From assembly GCF_036884655.1 (NCBI RefSeq), contig NC_088345.1:33230001-33294000 (forward strand): 64,000 nt of DNA. Direction: 5' to 3'. This DNA comes from Musa acuminata AAA Group. Its lineage: Eukaryota > Streptophyta > Magnoliopsida > Zingiberales > Musaceae. The translations under genes were made by a program, and so were the position numbers. How positions within the stretch are numbered: position 1 is the first letter of the stretch; each line of letters starts with the position of its first letter. Of the stretch, positions 27,105 to 39,339 are shown one piece after another. The notes under the pieces were generated by a model. That model saw only the letters and a program-made list of their open reading frames with translations, had not been told where the DNA came from and did no database searches.

Positions 27105-27289
27105 TGTAATATCCCTCACTTTTAAAAATTATTAATAAGGATTTATATGTAAATTGGAGGACCTATATGTAAATATAGATATTTCAAGGACTAAACTGTT
27201 AAGTTACAAAAAAAAAAAAATAAAGAAAACCAAAAATTTTGGTTTTATCCCACCGCCTCCCACATTCTCTGTTCCCGAAACAGAGAGAT

Positions 27290-28590
27290 GAGTTGAGAGA
27301 GGAGCTGTGGGGAGTGCGGAGAAGAAGAAGAGAAGTAGAGGAAGAAGAGGGAGAAGAGAAGAAGAAGAAGAAGAAGAGAGGAGGATAGCTGCGGCAAGGC
27401 TGCAGCGAGGAGGTGTGTGGCGTTGGGGAGGAAAAGGGAAGAGGAGAAGAAGAGAAGGAGAAGAAGAAGGAAAAGAGAGGGAAGAGGGAGAGGAGCGAGA
27501 GGTGGCAGCAGCTAGGGTTGCAGCACCTCTGTTTCCTGCAGATGGAAACAGAGGAGAGGTGTGGGGCGTTCGAAGAGGAGAAGAAGAAGAAGAGGAAGAG
27601 AAGAAGAAGAGGAAGCAGGAGAAGAGGTTGTGATACCTCTATTTCCTACAGAGGAAACAGAGGAGAGGGTGTGTGTGATGTCGGGGAGGAGAAGGGAAGA
27701 AGAAGAGGAGAAGAAGAGAAGGGAAAGGAGGAGCTGCGGCTGCGGCAGTGGCAGCTGTAGTTGGAAGAGAAGGTGAGGAAAAAGAGAAGAAGAAGAAAGG
27801 AAGGAGAAGAAAGAACGAGAAGAAGAGGGAAAAGAGAGGGAAGAGGGAGAGGAGCGAGAGGTGGCAGCAGCTAGGGCTGCAGCACCTCTATTTCCGCAGG
27901 TGGAAACAGAGGACAGGTGTGGGGCATTCGAAGAGGAGAAGAAGAAGAAGAGGAAGAGAAGAAGAAGAGGAAGCAGGAGAACAGGTTTTGATACCTCTGT
28001 TTCCTGCAGAGGAAACAGAGGAGAGGGTGTGTGTAACGCCGAGGAGGAGGAGGGAGGAAGAAGAGGAGAAGAAGAGAAGGGAAAGGAGGAGCTGCGGCTG
28101 CGACGGTGGCAGCTACAGCTGGAAGAGAAGGAGAGGAAGAGAAGGTGAGGAAGAAGAGAAGAAGAAGAAAGGAAGGAGAAGGAAGAGGAGAAGAGAAAGA
28201 AGCAGCTGTGGCTGCGGCTGTGGCAGCTGCAGCTGTGGCAGGGAAAGAGAAAGAGGAAGGAAGAAGGGAAGGAGAGGAAGAAGAGAAAGGGAAGAAGGGG
28301 CTGCGACTGTGGCGATGGTAGCTACAGTTGGAAGAGAAGAAGGAGAGGAAGATGAGCAGGGGAGGAAGAAGAGGCAGCGGTAGAGCAGCTGGGAAAGAAG
28401 AGAAGGAACGGAAGAAGAAGAGAAAGGAAAAGGGAAGAAGAGAGGAAGAGGAGAAGGGGAGGCAGCTACGGCAGTGGCAGCTGCAGCTGGAAGAGAAGGA
28501 GAGGAAACAGAGCAGGGGAGGAAGAAGCGGCTGCGGTCGTGGCTACGACTGTGGTAGTGGCAGCGGCGATGGCTGCGACAGCTGTGTTTG
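27290..28590 (+). repeat. purine-rich (GAAGAAGAGG) block in LTR
   Basis: Over about 1.3 kb the plus strand is dominated by GAA, GAG and AGG words with scattered GCTGCGGC blocks. Within it a unit of about 359 bp is duplicated (marker GAGAGGTGGCAGCAGCTAGG near 27497 and 27857). The same block recurs in the 3' LTR at about 32440-33730. Confidence 0.9.
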
Positions 28591-29614
28591 AAAAAGAAAA
28601 CATAGGAATGAGAGTAAGAGAGAGCAGGTGACTATGCCTCTATGTTCTGCATGAGCTGCAGTTGTGGAGAAAAAAGAGAAGACATATAGAAAACAAAACA
28701 GGGAGAGAACACGGAGGAAAAGTAGAAGGATTTGGGCTGACACCTTCCTTGGATCTTCAAATCAAAATCATTGAAAGGCATGTTTCCCAATCGTTTCTCC
28801 TATTATTGTTCTAATCTTTCCTATTGCAAGTGTCCTGATCTTTTCTTATTGCAATTTGATCTCTACATTTGCTTTGAATATGAGGAACATTGAATTGTTC
28901 TAGCCTTGCATTTGATATATCTCTTGTTTAGACGTAACGATTCGAATCTGTGCAACTTCTGAGATTCTGACCTTTCTACCTTGTTATGGTTATAACTTCA
29001 TGGATTGACCTCTGATTTGAACAAAACTTATTTGATCAGAATATAGACTCATAAACCTTTCTTTTGATAGCTTTCTTGAGTATATTAGAGCACAATTGAT
29101 GGTTTGAATTATTTGTTTAATGTGCCTCTTGAATTCTACTAGAAATCGAGCTTTGGTCGATTTCACATATTTTGGTTTCATTCCTTTGGAAATTAATTTG
29201 TATCGTAATGTTTCATAAAGGTACATGTACATTTCGTTGTTCCGCATGTGCTTCTAATATGTCCTAATTTATTGTTCACAATACCCTTTTGTATTCTGGT
29301 GTTTGTGGGATTATTCGGACCTTTGCCAGAAATGGTAAAGGGTATGTGCTTAGAGCCCGCGATGCTCTAGATTATGTTTGGTAGTCATTCAGAAATGAAT
29401 AGACCATATTATGTTTGGAATCCCACTTCACCCTCTATCTGTTTGATATGAAATTCAGAGCCGACCTAGCACTTGGGTAGGGTGAGAGGGCTCGAGTAGG
29501 AAAGGGCTACCCGTGGATGGGGTCGAGAACTCATCACGGCGTGGAGCTACCACTGAGTTAAACCTCACATGCAATATGCTAGGGTACGACGTCTGAGCTT
29601 CTATTTCGTATTCG

Positions 29615-29945
29615 TTCTTTGATATGCTTCGAAATGGTCCATATGCCATTGATATGTTCGGAAATGTTTCATTTGTCAATGATATGCTCCGAAACATTTC
29701 ATACGCCTTTGATATGCTCCGAATGTTTCATTTGTTATTGTTACGCTTCGAAATGTTCCATATGTCATTGATATGCTCCGGAACATTTCATACGCTATTG
29801 ATATGCTCCAATTACTCTGTGCTCCATTTGCTATGAACTGATATATTCTGAAATGTCCTATTTGCCATTAATATGCTCCGGATCATCTCGTACGCTATTG
29901 ATATGCTCCAATTACTCTATGCTCCATTTGTTATGAACCAAATAT
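29615..29945 (+). repeat. about 30-bp tandem array in Tekay-like LTR
   Basis: Imperfect units built on ATTGATATGCTCCGAAATGT with CATTTGCC or CATACGCC spacers repeat roughly every 30 bp. The array is matched at 34750-35070 in the 3' LTR. Confidence 0.85.
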
Positions 29946-30606
29946 GTTATGAATGAAATGGCATTTGTGATTCTGTATTTAATGAGATGATATCCTTGAA
30001 TCTCTTGGATTCTGTCTTGCATTGTGATATCTTGTTTGTTTGAAACTGTCCCTTCTCATGCTATATATGCTTTGTTACTTGCTTAGCTGTTTTTAGCTCA
30101 CTCCGTTGTTATATAAATCTTTCAGGTCAGCTTGTCACTCTTTGAGATGTTTGAATTGGGCTGAGCAGTGGAGAGTTATTCTGAATTATGGGCAAGTCTT
30201 GTTGGGTATTATTTTATTATTATATAAGCATATTTTGTATGTAATGAAATGTTGTCGATGAACCGAAATGGATATACCTTGTAAAAGTGTTAGAAGATCT
30301 CTCTTATTTGGAATTTCGGAATGTTAAGTCTAGTTTACGATGATATGAACTTGTGGTAAATGGTTGGAGTTCTGATTTATAAATTACTTAGCTTGTGGTT
30401 TTATAAATGTTGTTCATATTTGTTAAGTTGGCTTGGGTTGTCATAAATGTGAATTATCGAGTGATGTGATATATGATTTAAACTGCACAGGTTTTATAGA
30501 TGTGAATTTGATAGAATGTTTTTCAGTATCCCCAAATGTGAGTTTGGATCCTGGATTGGTTTGTGTTGAAAATTTTAATATCATGGATATTTTGAGGGGC
30601 GTGACA

Positions 30607-32250
30607 AAGGTGGTATCAGACCATGATTTGAGGATCACTGAAATATTTGATATATTGACGTGCAAAATATATTGAGGTCTAGTGAACTATAGTGATTGGT
30701 GGAAATTTTCTTCGATGTATTTTAGGAATCAAGGATGATGAGGTAATTTGGTCCTCCTACTTTCTCTGGTTTTGATTAATTAAGTGGGATGAAAGGGGTA
30801 ATCGGGGATATTGAATCAGAGTGGCGTAGCAGAAGCATGGTGCACCTAATTTCATTGGTGGTAGAAAAAGGGATGATGCAAACGGAGAAGATATTTGATG
30901 TACAAAATTGTTCTGATGATCGAAAGATTTCTTTTGCCACCTTATATTGGAAGTAGAGGCTGATCATTAATGGAAACAATGAAAAGAATTTTTGAAGATC
31001 AGTGGCAAGAATGATAAGGACAAGTTTACCAATAAAAATATGATTAAAAATGAATCAGAAAGTAATAACAAGAAGATCAAGACATTTGGATTTGAAATGG
31101 GAAGTCACCATAAAAGACTCAATCACGTGTGAATTGCAAGTTAAATTATAACACAAGTTTGTGTTTTCGGGTGACTAGAGTCTATTTTGCTTATGGAAAG
31201 TTGGATCATGAAATAAAAGACTGTCCATTGAACAAGAAGAAAGAGTCACTGCCTCTTAAATCATCAGCCCATGTCAGAGTGTATGCTATCATTCAATATG
31301 ATTCTAAAACTTCTGAATTAGTGATCGAAGGTATTATGCATGTTTTTGAAAGAATGCAAATATTTGTTTGACCATGGTTCCTATCTACGATTTGATTTGT
31401 AACATGTTGCTTATCACTTGGGCATTCAACCTAGACCACTGCATTATGTGATATATATAAAATATGATCATTGGAGATTCTTTGATAACGAACTTGAATC
31501 TGGTCCTCTTGTCTGATTTTTATTGGAGAACTTGAACTTTTGCTGATTTAGTTCTCCTAGAGATTTAGAACTTTGATATTATACTTGGTATGGATTGACT
31601 ATCTTCTTATCATACCAGTATAGATTATTATATAACAAATGATCACTTTTTGCATATTTGTTCAGCTGATCTTTTATTTTGAGAGTATTGGACATGATTT
31701 ATCTCATTGCCTAATGTATCCCAGGATGAATTGCACGAATTACCTCCAAAACGTGACTTTGCTTTTGATTTGGTCATTGGGACAATCCCAATATCTAAGC
31801 CTCTCTACAGAATGACATCATTTGAGTAAATGAAATTAGAAAAAGCAACTACAAGGACTATTAAATAAGGATTTTATTTGGTTTAATATTTCATCATGGG
31901 GTGTTCCAGGGTTTGTTAAAAAGAAGGATGGAACATTAAGGCTTTGTATTGATTATAGATAGTTGAATCAGGTGACTATCAAAAACGAATATTTTCTGAA
32001 GTAACGACTTGCTTGATAAACTGCAGGGTGCGTAAGTATTTTTAGAAATTGATTAAAGGTCGGGTTACCGTCTATTGAGGATCAAGGAGGAGAATATTTC
32101 AGTCATTCTTGGATAATTGTATCATTATATTGTATTGATGAAATTATTTGAGAGCAAGAGGAGGAAATAAAGATATCATAATCCTCATCCTTTCATCAAT
32201 TGAGCTATGATCAATTTAGAGGACTAAATTTTCTTTTAAGGAGGGGAGAG
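30607..32250 (+). pseudogene. gypsy gag-pol remnant of the Tekay-like element
   Basis: Only scraps remain. A knuckle reading YFAYGKLDHEIKDCP near 31180-31225 has lost its first Cys of the CX2C pair. A protease C-terminal block reads NFDIILGMDW near 31570-31600. The beginning of RT is visible at about 31740-32010: LPPKRDFAFDLVIGT, PISKPLYRM, and a [13 protein letters not shown] block with substitutions. Several stops and frame changes occur, and RT core, RNase H, integrase and chromodomain are gone. AAGGAGGGGAGAG at 32238-32250 is the polypurine tract. The copy can only have been moved in trans, if at all. Confidence 0.75.
30611..30620 (+). promoter_or_regulatory. primer-binding site, Tekay-like element
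   Basis: TGGTATCAGA lies 5 bp after the LTR end and matches the core of the Met-tRNA primer site used by plant LTR elements. Confidence 0.7.
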
Positions 32251-35200
32251 TGTAATATCCCTCATTTTTGAAAATTATTAATATGGATTTTTATATAAAT
32301 TGGAGGACCTATATGTAAATATAGAAATTTCAAGGACTAAAGTGTTAAGTTGCAAAAAGAAAAAAATAAAGAAAACCAAAAATTTCGGTTTTATCCCACC
32401 GCCTCCCACGTTCTCTGTTCCCGAAACAGAGAGATGAGCTGAGAGAGGAGCTGTGGGGCGTGCGGAGAAGAAGAAGAGAAGTAGAGGAAGAAGAGGGAGA
32501 AGAGAAGAAGAAGAAGAAGAAGAGAGGAGGATAGCTGCGGCAAGGCTGCAGTGAGGAGGTGTGTGGCGTTGGGGAGGAAAAGGGAAGAGGAGAAGAAGAG
32601 AAGGAGAAGAAGAGGGAAAAGAGAGGGAAGAGGGAGAGGAGCGAGAGGTGGCAGCAGCTAGGGCTGCAACACCTCTATTTCCTGCAGATGGAAATAGAGG
32701 AGAGGTGTGGGGCGTTCGAAGAGGAGAAGAAGAAGAAGAGGAAGAGAAGAAGAAGAGGAAGCAGGAGAAGAGGTTGTGATACCTCTGTTTCCTGCAGAGG
32801 AAACAAAGGAGAGGGTGTGTGTGACGTTGGGGAGGAGAAGGGAAGAAGAAGAGGAGAAGAAGAGAAGGGAAATGAGGAGCTGCGGCTGCGGCGGTGGCAG
32901 CTGCAACTAGAAGAGAAGGTGAGGAAAAAGAGAAGAAGAAGAAAGGAAGGAGAAGGAAGAAGGAGAAGAAGAGGGAAAAGAGAGGGAAGAGGGAGAGGAG
33001 CGAGAGGTGGCAGCAGCTAGGGCTGCAGCACCTCTATTTCCGCAGGTGGAAACAGAGGAGAGGTGTGAGGCATTCGAAGAGGAGAAGAAGAAGAAGAGGA
33101 AGAGAAGAAGAAGAGGAAGCAGGAGAACAGGTTTTGATACCTCTATTTCCTGCAGAGGAAATAGAGGAGAGGGTGTGTGTGACGCTGGAGAGGAGGAGGT
33201 AAGAAGAAGAGGAGAAGAAGAGAAGGGAAAGGAGGAGCTGCGGCTGCGGCGGTGGCAGCTGCAGCTGGAAGAGAAGGAGAGGAAGAGAAGGTGAGGAAGA
33301 AGAGAAGAAGAAGAAAGGAAGGAGAAGGAAGAGGAGAAGGGAAAGAAGCAGCTGCGGCTGCGGCAGCTGCAACTGTGGCAGGGAAAGAGGAAGAGGATGG
33401 AAGAAGGGAAGGAGAGGAAGAAGAGAAGGGGAAGAAGGGGCTGCAGCTGCGGCGATGGTAGCTGCAGTTGGAAGAGAAGAAGGAGAGGAAGATGAGCAGG
33501 GGAGAAAGAAGAGGCAGCGGCAGTGCAGCTGGGAAAGAAGAGAAGGAAAGGAAGAAGAAGAGAAAGGAAAAGGGAAGAAGAGAGGAAGAGGAGAAGGGGA
33601 GGCAGCTACGGCAGTGGCATCTGCAGCTAGAAGAGAAGGAGAGGAAACAGAGCAGGGGAGGAAGAAGAGGCTGCGGTCATGGCTACGACTGTGGTAGTGG
33701 CAGCGGCGATGGCTGCGACAGCTGTGTTTGAAAAAGAAAACATAGGAATAAGAGTAAGAGAGAGCAGGTGACTATGCCTCTATGTTCTGCATGAGCTGTA
33801 GTTGTGGAGGAAAAAGAGAAGACATATAGAAAACAAAACAGGGAGAGAACACGGAGGAAAAGTAGAAGGATTTGGGCTGACACCTTTGGATCTTCAGATC
33901 AAAATCATTGAAAGGCATGTTTCCCAATCGTTTCTCCTGTTATTGTTCTAATCTTTCCTATTGCAAGTGTCCTGATCTTTCCTTACTGCAATTTTATCTC
34001 TACATTTGCTTTGAATATGAGGAACATTAAATTGTTCTAGCTTTGCATTTGATATATCTCTTGTTTAGACGTAACGATTCGAATCTGTGCAACTTCTGAG
34101 ATTCTGACCTTTCTACCTTGTTATGGTTATAACTTCATGTATTGACCTCTGATTGGAACAAAACTTATTTGATCAGAATATAGACTCATAAACCTATCTT
34201 TTGATAGCTTTCTTGAGTATATTGGAGCACAATTGATGGTTTGAATTATTTGTTCAATCTGCCTCTTGAATTCTACTATAAATCGAGCTTTAGTCGATTT
34301 CACATATTCTGGTTTCATTCCTTTGGAAATTAATTTGTATCGTAATGTTTCATAAAAGCACATGTACATTTCGTTGTTCCGTATGTGCTTCCGATATGTC
34401 CCAATTTATTATTCACAATACCCTTTTGTACTCTGGTGTTTGTGGGATTATTTGGACCTTTGCCAGAAATGGTAAAGGGTATGTGCTTAGAGCCCGCGAT
34501 GCTCTAGATTATGTTTGGTGGTCATTCAGAAATGAATAGATCATATTATGTTTGGAATCCCACTTCACCTTCTATCTGTTTGATATGAAATTCAGAGTCG
34601 ACCTAGCACTTGGGTAGGGTGAGAGGGCTCGAGTAGGAAAGGGCTACCCGTGGATGGGGTCGAGAACTCATCACGGCGTGGAGCCACCACTAAGTTAAAC
34701 CTCACATGCACTATGCTAGGGTATGACGTCTGATCTTCTATTTCGTATTCGTTCTTTGATATGCTTCGAAATGGTCCATATGCCATTGATATGATCCGAA
34801 ATGTTTCATTGTTCATTGATATGCTCTGAAACATTTCATACGCCTTTGATATGCTCTGAAATATTTCATTTGTTATTGTTACGCTTCGAAATATTCCATA
34901 TGTCATTGATATGCTCCGGAACATTTCATACACTATTGATATGCTCCAATTACTCTGTGCTCAATTTGCTATGAACTGATATATTCTGAAATGTCATATT
35001 TGCCATTAATATGCTCCGGATCATCTCATAAGCTATTGATATGCTACAATTACTCTATGCTCCATTTGTTATGAACCAAATATGTTATGAATGAAATGAC
35101 ATTTGCGATTCTGTATCTAATGAGATGATATCCTTGAATCTCTTAGATTCTGTCTTGCATTGTGATATCTTGTTTGTTTGAAACTGTCCCTTCTGGTGCT

Positions 35201-35746
35201 ATATATGCTTTGTTACTTGCTGAGCTGTTTTTAGCTCATTCTGTTGTTATATAAATCTTTCAGGTCAGCTTGTCACTCTTTGAGATGTTTGAATTGGGCT
35301 GAGGCAGTGGATAGCTATTCTGAATTATGGGCAAGTCTTGTTGGGTATTATGTTATTGTTGTATAAGCATATTTTGTATGTAATGAAATGTTGTCGATGA
35401 ACCGAAATGGATATACCTTGTAAAAGTGTTAGAAGATCTCTCTTATTTGGAATTTCAGAATGTTAAGTCTAGTTTACGATGATATGAACTTGTGGTAAAT
35501 GGTTGGAGTTCTGATTGTATAAATTACTTAGCTTGTGGTTTTATAAATGTTGTTCATATTTGTTAAGTTGGCTTGGGTTGTCATAAATGTGAATTATCGA
35601 GTGATGTGATATATGATTTAAACTGCACAGGTTTTATAGATGTGAATTTGATAGAATGTTTTTCAGTGTCCTCAAATGTGAGTTTGGATCCTGAATTGGT
35701 TTGTGTTGAAAATTTTAATATCATGGATATTTTGAGGGGCGTGGCA
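32251..35746 (+). repeat. 3' LTR, Tekay-like element (3496 bp)
   Basis: It begins TGTAATATCCCTCA and ends GGGGCGTGGCA. The internal layout (purine block 32440-33730, 30-bp array 34750-35070) is the same as in the 5' LTR, with scattered substitutions and a few short indels. Confidence 0.92.
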
Positions 35747-35751
35747 ATATC

Positions 35752-37260
35752 AAGGTGGTAACTTTCATAATCCTCAGTCGTCGCGTCCATACTTCACAAG
35801 CCACTAACGAGTCATTTGCCAACTATGTGATAAAGTCGGACACTCCGTGAAAGTTTGTCGATCTCGCCCCAGACTCCCTGCTCCATCATAGTGGCCTCAA
35901 GCAAATTTTATGGCTACTCCAACTCCTACCCAACCTAATTGGATTGATTACTCGGGCGCGTCTCATCACATCACCTCTGATCTTCAAAACTTGTCGATCC
36001 ACAACAACTATGACGGAAATGAAGATATCATCATCGGTGACGGTAAAAGAATTCCTATTACTCATTCTGGATCATCAACGCTTAGTTCACTTACCACAAC
36101 TTTTACACTCGATGATGTTCTGTGTGCACCTAACATTAAAAGAAACCTCATTTCCGTTTCTCAATTCTATAAACAAAATAATACCTCAATTGAATTCTTT
36201 CCTAACTTTTTTCTTGTCAAGGATTTGAGCACCGGGGCATCCTTGGTCCAGTGCTAGAACAAAGATAACATTTATGAGTGGCCATCCGCTTCATAAATTA
36301 CCCTTCCAACTACTCACTCTTTAGTCGCAGCTCCGGTTGATGTATGCCATCATCGTCTTGGTCATCCCTCCCCTTTTATCTAGCAAAAATTACTTTCTCA
36401 TTATTCTCTTCCTACCTTGAAAATCAATAGCACTGTCAATCATTGCGATGCTTGTCTTTGCAATAAAAGTCATAAACTGCCTTTTGGGATAACCTCCATT
36501 TCTTGCTCTAAATCATTTGAAATCATTTATACCGACGTGTGGGGCCTTGCCCCAATTCCTTCTTTTGACAAGTTTCGCTTTTATGTCATTTTTGTAGACT
36601 ATTTTACTAAGTACACATGGTTATATCCTCTCCACCATAAGTCTGATGTTTCCACAGTATTTACCAACTTTCGAAAGTTGGTCGAGAATTTTTTTCAATC
36701 TTCCATTAAAACAGTTTACTCTGATCACAGAGGTGAATATCAAGCCCTCGCATCCTGTCTCTCTACTTGTGGTATACAACACCTCAAGTCACCCCCATAT
36801 ACTCCCCAATTGGTTGGCTCTGCTAAACGCAAATATCGGCATATCGTTGAAACTGGTCTCTCCCTTCTACATCAAGCATCCATGGCATCACCTTTTTGGT
36901 CAATAGCTTTTCAAACTGCAGTTTATCTCATTAATTGTATGCTCACTCCAGTCTTACAATACTAGTCACCATTTGAAAAATTATTCCACAAGCTTCCAAA
37001 CCTTCATAAACTCAAAGTTTTTGGATGTTTATGTTATCCATGGCTCCGTTCCTATGCGTCACATAAGCCAACACTACGATCTAAGCATTGCACTTTTATA
37101 GGCTACTCTCTTGAACATAATGCTTTTCGATGCTATGAACCCCAAACTAAAAAAGTTTTTATATCACGTCATGTTATTTTTGAGGAGACTGTCTTTCCTT
37201 TTCAAAATAATCCTACCATGCAAGCTACTCCAATAAACATGCATCACTGGAATATCCCTC
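35752..37260 (+). pseudogene. pol: copia gag end, protease and integrase (Ale-like element, continued)
   Basis: The gag frame resumes with QGGNFHNPQSS. The knuckle CQLCDKVGHSVKVC is at about 35820-35862. Protease shows WIDYSGASHHITSD near 35941-35980, where the usual Asp-Ser-Gly is Tyr-Ser-Gly (GAT/GAC to TAC), a missing catalytic residue. GAG-pre-integrase HHRLGHPSPF is near 36350. Integrase has CDACLCNKSHKLPF, then TDVWGLAP, an SDHRGEYQ segment and a KRKYRHI segment in which the expected Glu is not clear. A TAG at 36963 and the stops at 36256 and 36388 look like CAG-to-TAG changes. Confidence 0.85.
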
Positions 37261-37679
37261 CGATCTTATCACACGAACCTTCAATGACACCATCCAGTCC
37301 TTACCCTCAAGATCCGCATACTACTATTACTCCATTTCAATAGCTTCTCACTCCCTCTATTTCTCCACTCCCTTCCTCACAAGTTTCCCCTATTAATGAA
37401 GCAATACCCTCGGCAACATTGCCACTGGCTTTACCTTCTCCTAGACCTAGTGACATTGTTGTGCTGACGATTGGCCCCGTCCATGATAGTGACTTGCCCT
37501 CGGCTATACCACCAACACAATCTACCACTTCTATCCCCCCTAGATATCCAATGACAACACGCTCCAAAAGTGGTATTGTCAAACCACGTCAAGTCCTTAA
37601 CTTACATGCTACAACAAGTTCCTCCACTAAGGCCAGTGAACCCACTACAATCACTCAAGCTCAAAAATCTTCTCACTAG

Positions 37680-39156
37680 CGTAAAGTCATGTGTGACGAA
37701 TATGATGCTCTCCTTCATTACTCTACATGGACCTTAGTACCCTTTCATCACACACAAAATATCATCGGGTATAAATGGGTCTTTCGAATTAAGCGGAACC
37801 CAAACGGATCCATTGCTAGATATAAAGCATGTCTAGTTGCCAAAGGGTTTCATCAACGACCTGGTGTCGACTTCACATAGACATTTAGTCTCGTTGTTAA
37901 ACCTACAACAATCCGTCTTATCCTGAGTTTGGCCATCTCAAAGGGCTGGCACATACGACAATTGGATGTTAACAATGCTTTTTTATAGGGGGCACTTACT
38001 GAAGATGTCTTTATGCAACCCCTGGTTTCGTTCATCCTCAATATCCGAGGCATGTCTGCAAACTTCAAAAAGCTATTTATGGACTTCGTCAAGCTCCAAG
38101 GGCTTGGTATAACGAGCTTGGCTCATTTTTGACCTCAATTGGCTTCATCAATTCCAAGTCGATACCTCGTTATTCATTTACCAGCACAATGAAAACATAA
38201 TATATCTTTTAGTATATGTGGATAATATTATTGTAAGAGGAAATGATCCTTTGAAGACTCAGGCATTTCTAAAGCACTTGGCCGATCGATTCTCCCTCAA
38301 AGATCTAGGAACTTTAAGCTACTTTTTGGGAGTGGAAGCAACATTTACACCTTCAGGTCTCTTCCTATCACAAAGAAAGTATATTCAAGATTTATTATCA
38401 AAGACAAACATGCAGGATGCGAAAGAGGTTACAACTCCTCTCTCTACTAGTGAATCACTTAAATTATGTGATGGAAGTTCGGCTACATATTCGACTCAAC
38501 ATCGACAAGTCCTTAGCTCCTTACAATACTTGGCTCTCACCCGTCCAGATATTTCATTTGCCATCAATAAATTATCGCAATTCATGCATTGACCATCTAC
38601 TACACATTAGTCTGCGGTCAAACGAATTTTGCGGTATCTTAAAGGGACTCTTAATCATGGCATTTTTCTTCGCAAAAATACTTTGCTCCATCTCCATGCC
38701 TTTGGGAACTTTGATGAAAGAACATCCGTCAGGATACATTGTCTTCCTTGGAGCTACTCCAATCAATTGGAGTTCTAAAAAACAAAAGATGGTTGCACGA
38801 TCTACAACTGAAGCTGAATATCGTGCCATCGCCACCATCGCTGCTGAACTCAGTTAGGTCACAAATCTGCCCAAGGAACTCAACGTCAACTCCATAGTTA
38901 TTCCTACAATATATTGTGATAATATTGGAGCTACCTACTTATGTGTTAATCCAGTGTTCCATTCCCGCATGAAACACATAGCCATTGACTTCCACTTCGT
39001 GCGAGATCAAGTTGTCAGACATCAACTCTATGTTTCTCACGTATATACAACTGATCAACTAGCAGACTCACTCACAAAGTCTCTCACCCGTAAAATTTTT
39101 TTATCTCATCGGTCCAAGATCGGCATCCTTGATGGAAGCTCAATCTTGCGAGGGCA
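37680..39156 (+). pseudogene. pol: copia reverse transcriptase and RNase H (Ale-like element)
   Basis: RT blocks run in order: [52 protein letters not shown] and KAIYGLRQAPRAWYNEL in other frames. The catalytic YVDN replaces YVDD at about 38214-38225. RNase H shows STTEAEYRAIA near 38805, CDNIGATYL near 38920, MKHIAIDFHFVRD near 38970, then TTDQLADSLTKSL. Stops at 37878, 37987 and 38854 fit CAG or TGG to TAG. At least two frameshifts near 38000-38160 separate the RT pieces. Aspartate loss in YVDD adds to its inactivity. Confidence 0.87.
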
Positions 39157-39339
39157 TGATAAGCAGATAAGATTTCCTCAAGGCAGTTGAGAAAAATCCT
39201 CCATGCTGAATATGTATAACCTCCCTGAATGTATATAAATAGCTATCAAGAGCTAATGAACAAGACAATTACATCTTATACATTTCATAGTTTCTTTTAC
39301 AATTTCTATCTTTCTATATTCTTCGTTTAATTTCTATCA
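39157..39339 (+). repeat. 3' LTR, Ale-like copia (183 bp)
   Basis: It runs TGATAAGCAG to TTTCTATCA, followed by the AGTGC duplication. TATATAAATA is at 39232-39241. Confidence 0.93.

Larger units (their letters stand above)
27105..30606 (+). repeat. 5' LTR, Tekay-like element (3502 bp)
   Basis: It begins TGTAATATCCCTCA and ends GGGGCGTGACA. It holds a 1.3-kb purine-rich block (27290-28590), a roughly 30-bp tandem array (29615-29945) and non-coding remainder. Many Glu/Arg/Lys-rich frames in the purine block are shadows of the base composition. Confidence 0.92.
27105..35746 (+). mobile_element. long-LTR gypsy element (Tekay/Del-like), inserted in copia gag
   Basis: Two direct LTRs of about 3.5 kb (27105-30606 and 32251-35746) enclose only 1.6 kb of decayed gypsy sequence. 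The target duplication ATATC (27100-27104 and 35747-35751) is perfect. Remnant motifs (CCHC, end of protease, start of RT) fit a chromovirus of Tekay/Del type, a group known for long LTRs; the lineage is inference. The LTRs look about 95% alike by eye. Confidence 0.9.
25367..39339 (+). mobile_element. Ale/Retrofit-like Ty1-copia element, inserted in the LINE and split by a Tekay-like element
   Basis: Short direct LTRs (25367-25569 and 39157-39339) are flanked by the target duplication AGTGC (25362-25366 and 39340-39344). Gag starts at 26276, and pol resumes at 35752 once the 8.6-kb insertion is removed. Without the insertion the element is about 5.3 kb, normal for this lineage. Gag plus pol carry roughly a dozen premature stops, nearly all explicable as C-to-T or G-to-A changes. 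Confidence 0.93.

Noticed and set aside
27307..28591. Several Glu/Arg/Lys-rich frames (also 32559-33731)
   Set aside because: They arise from purine-rich LTR sequence in all three plus-strand frames and have no domain, so they are composition shadows.
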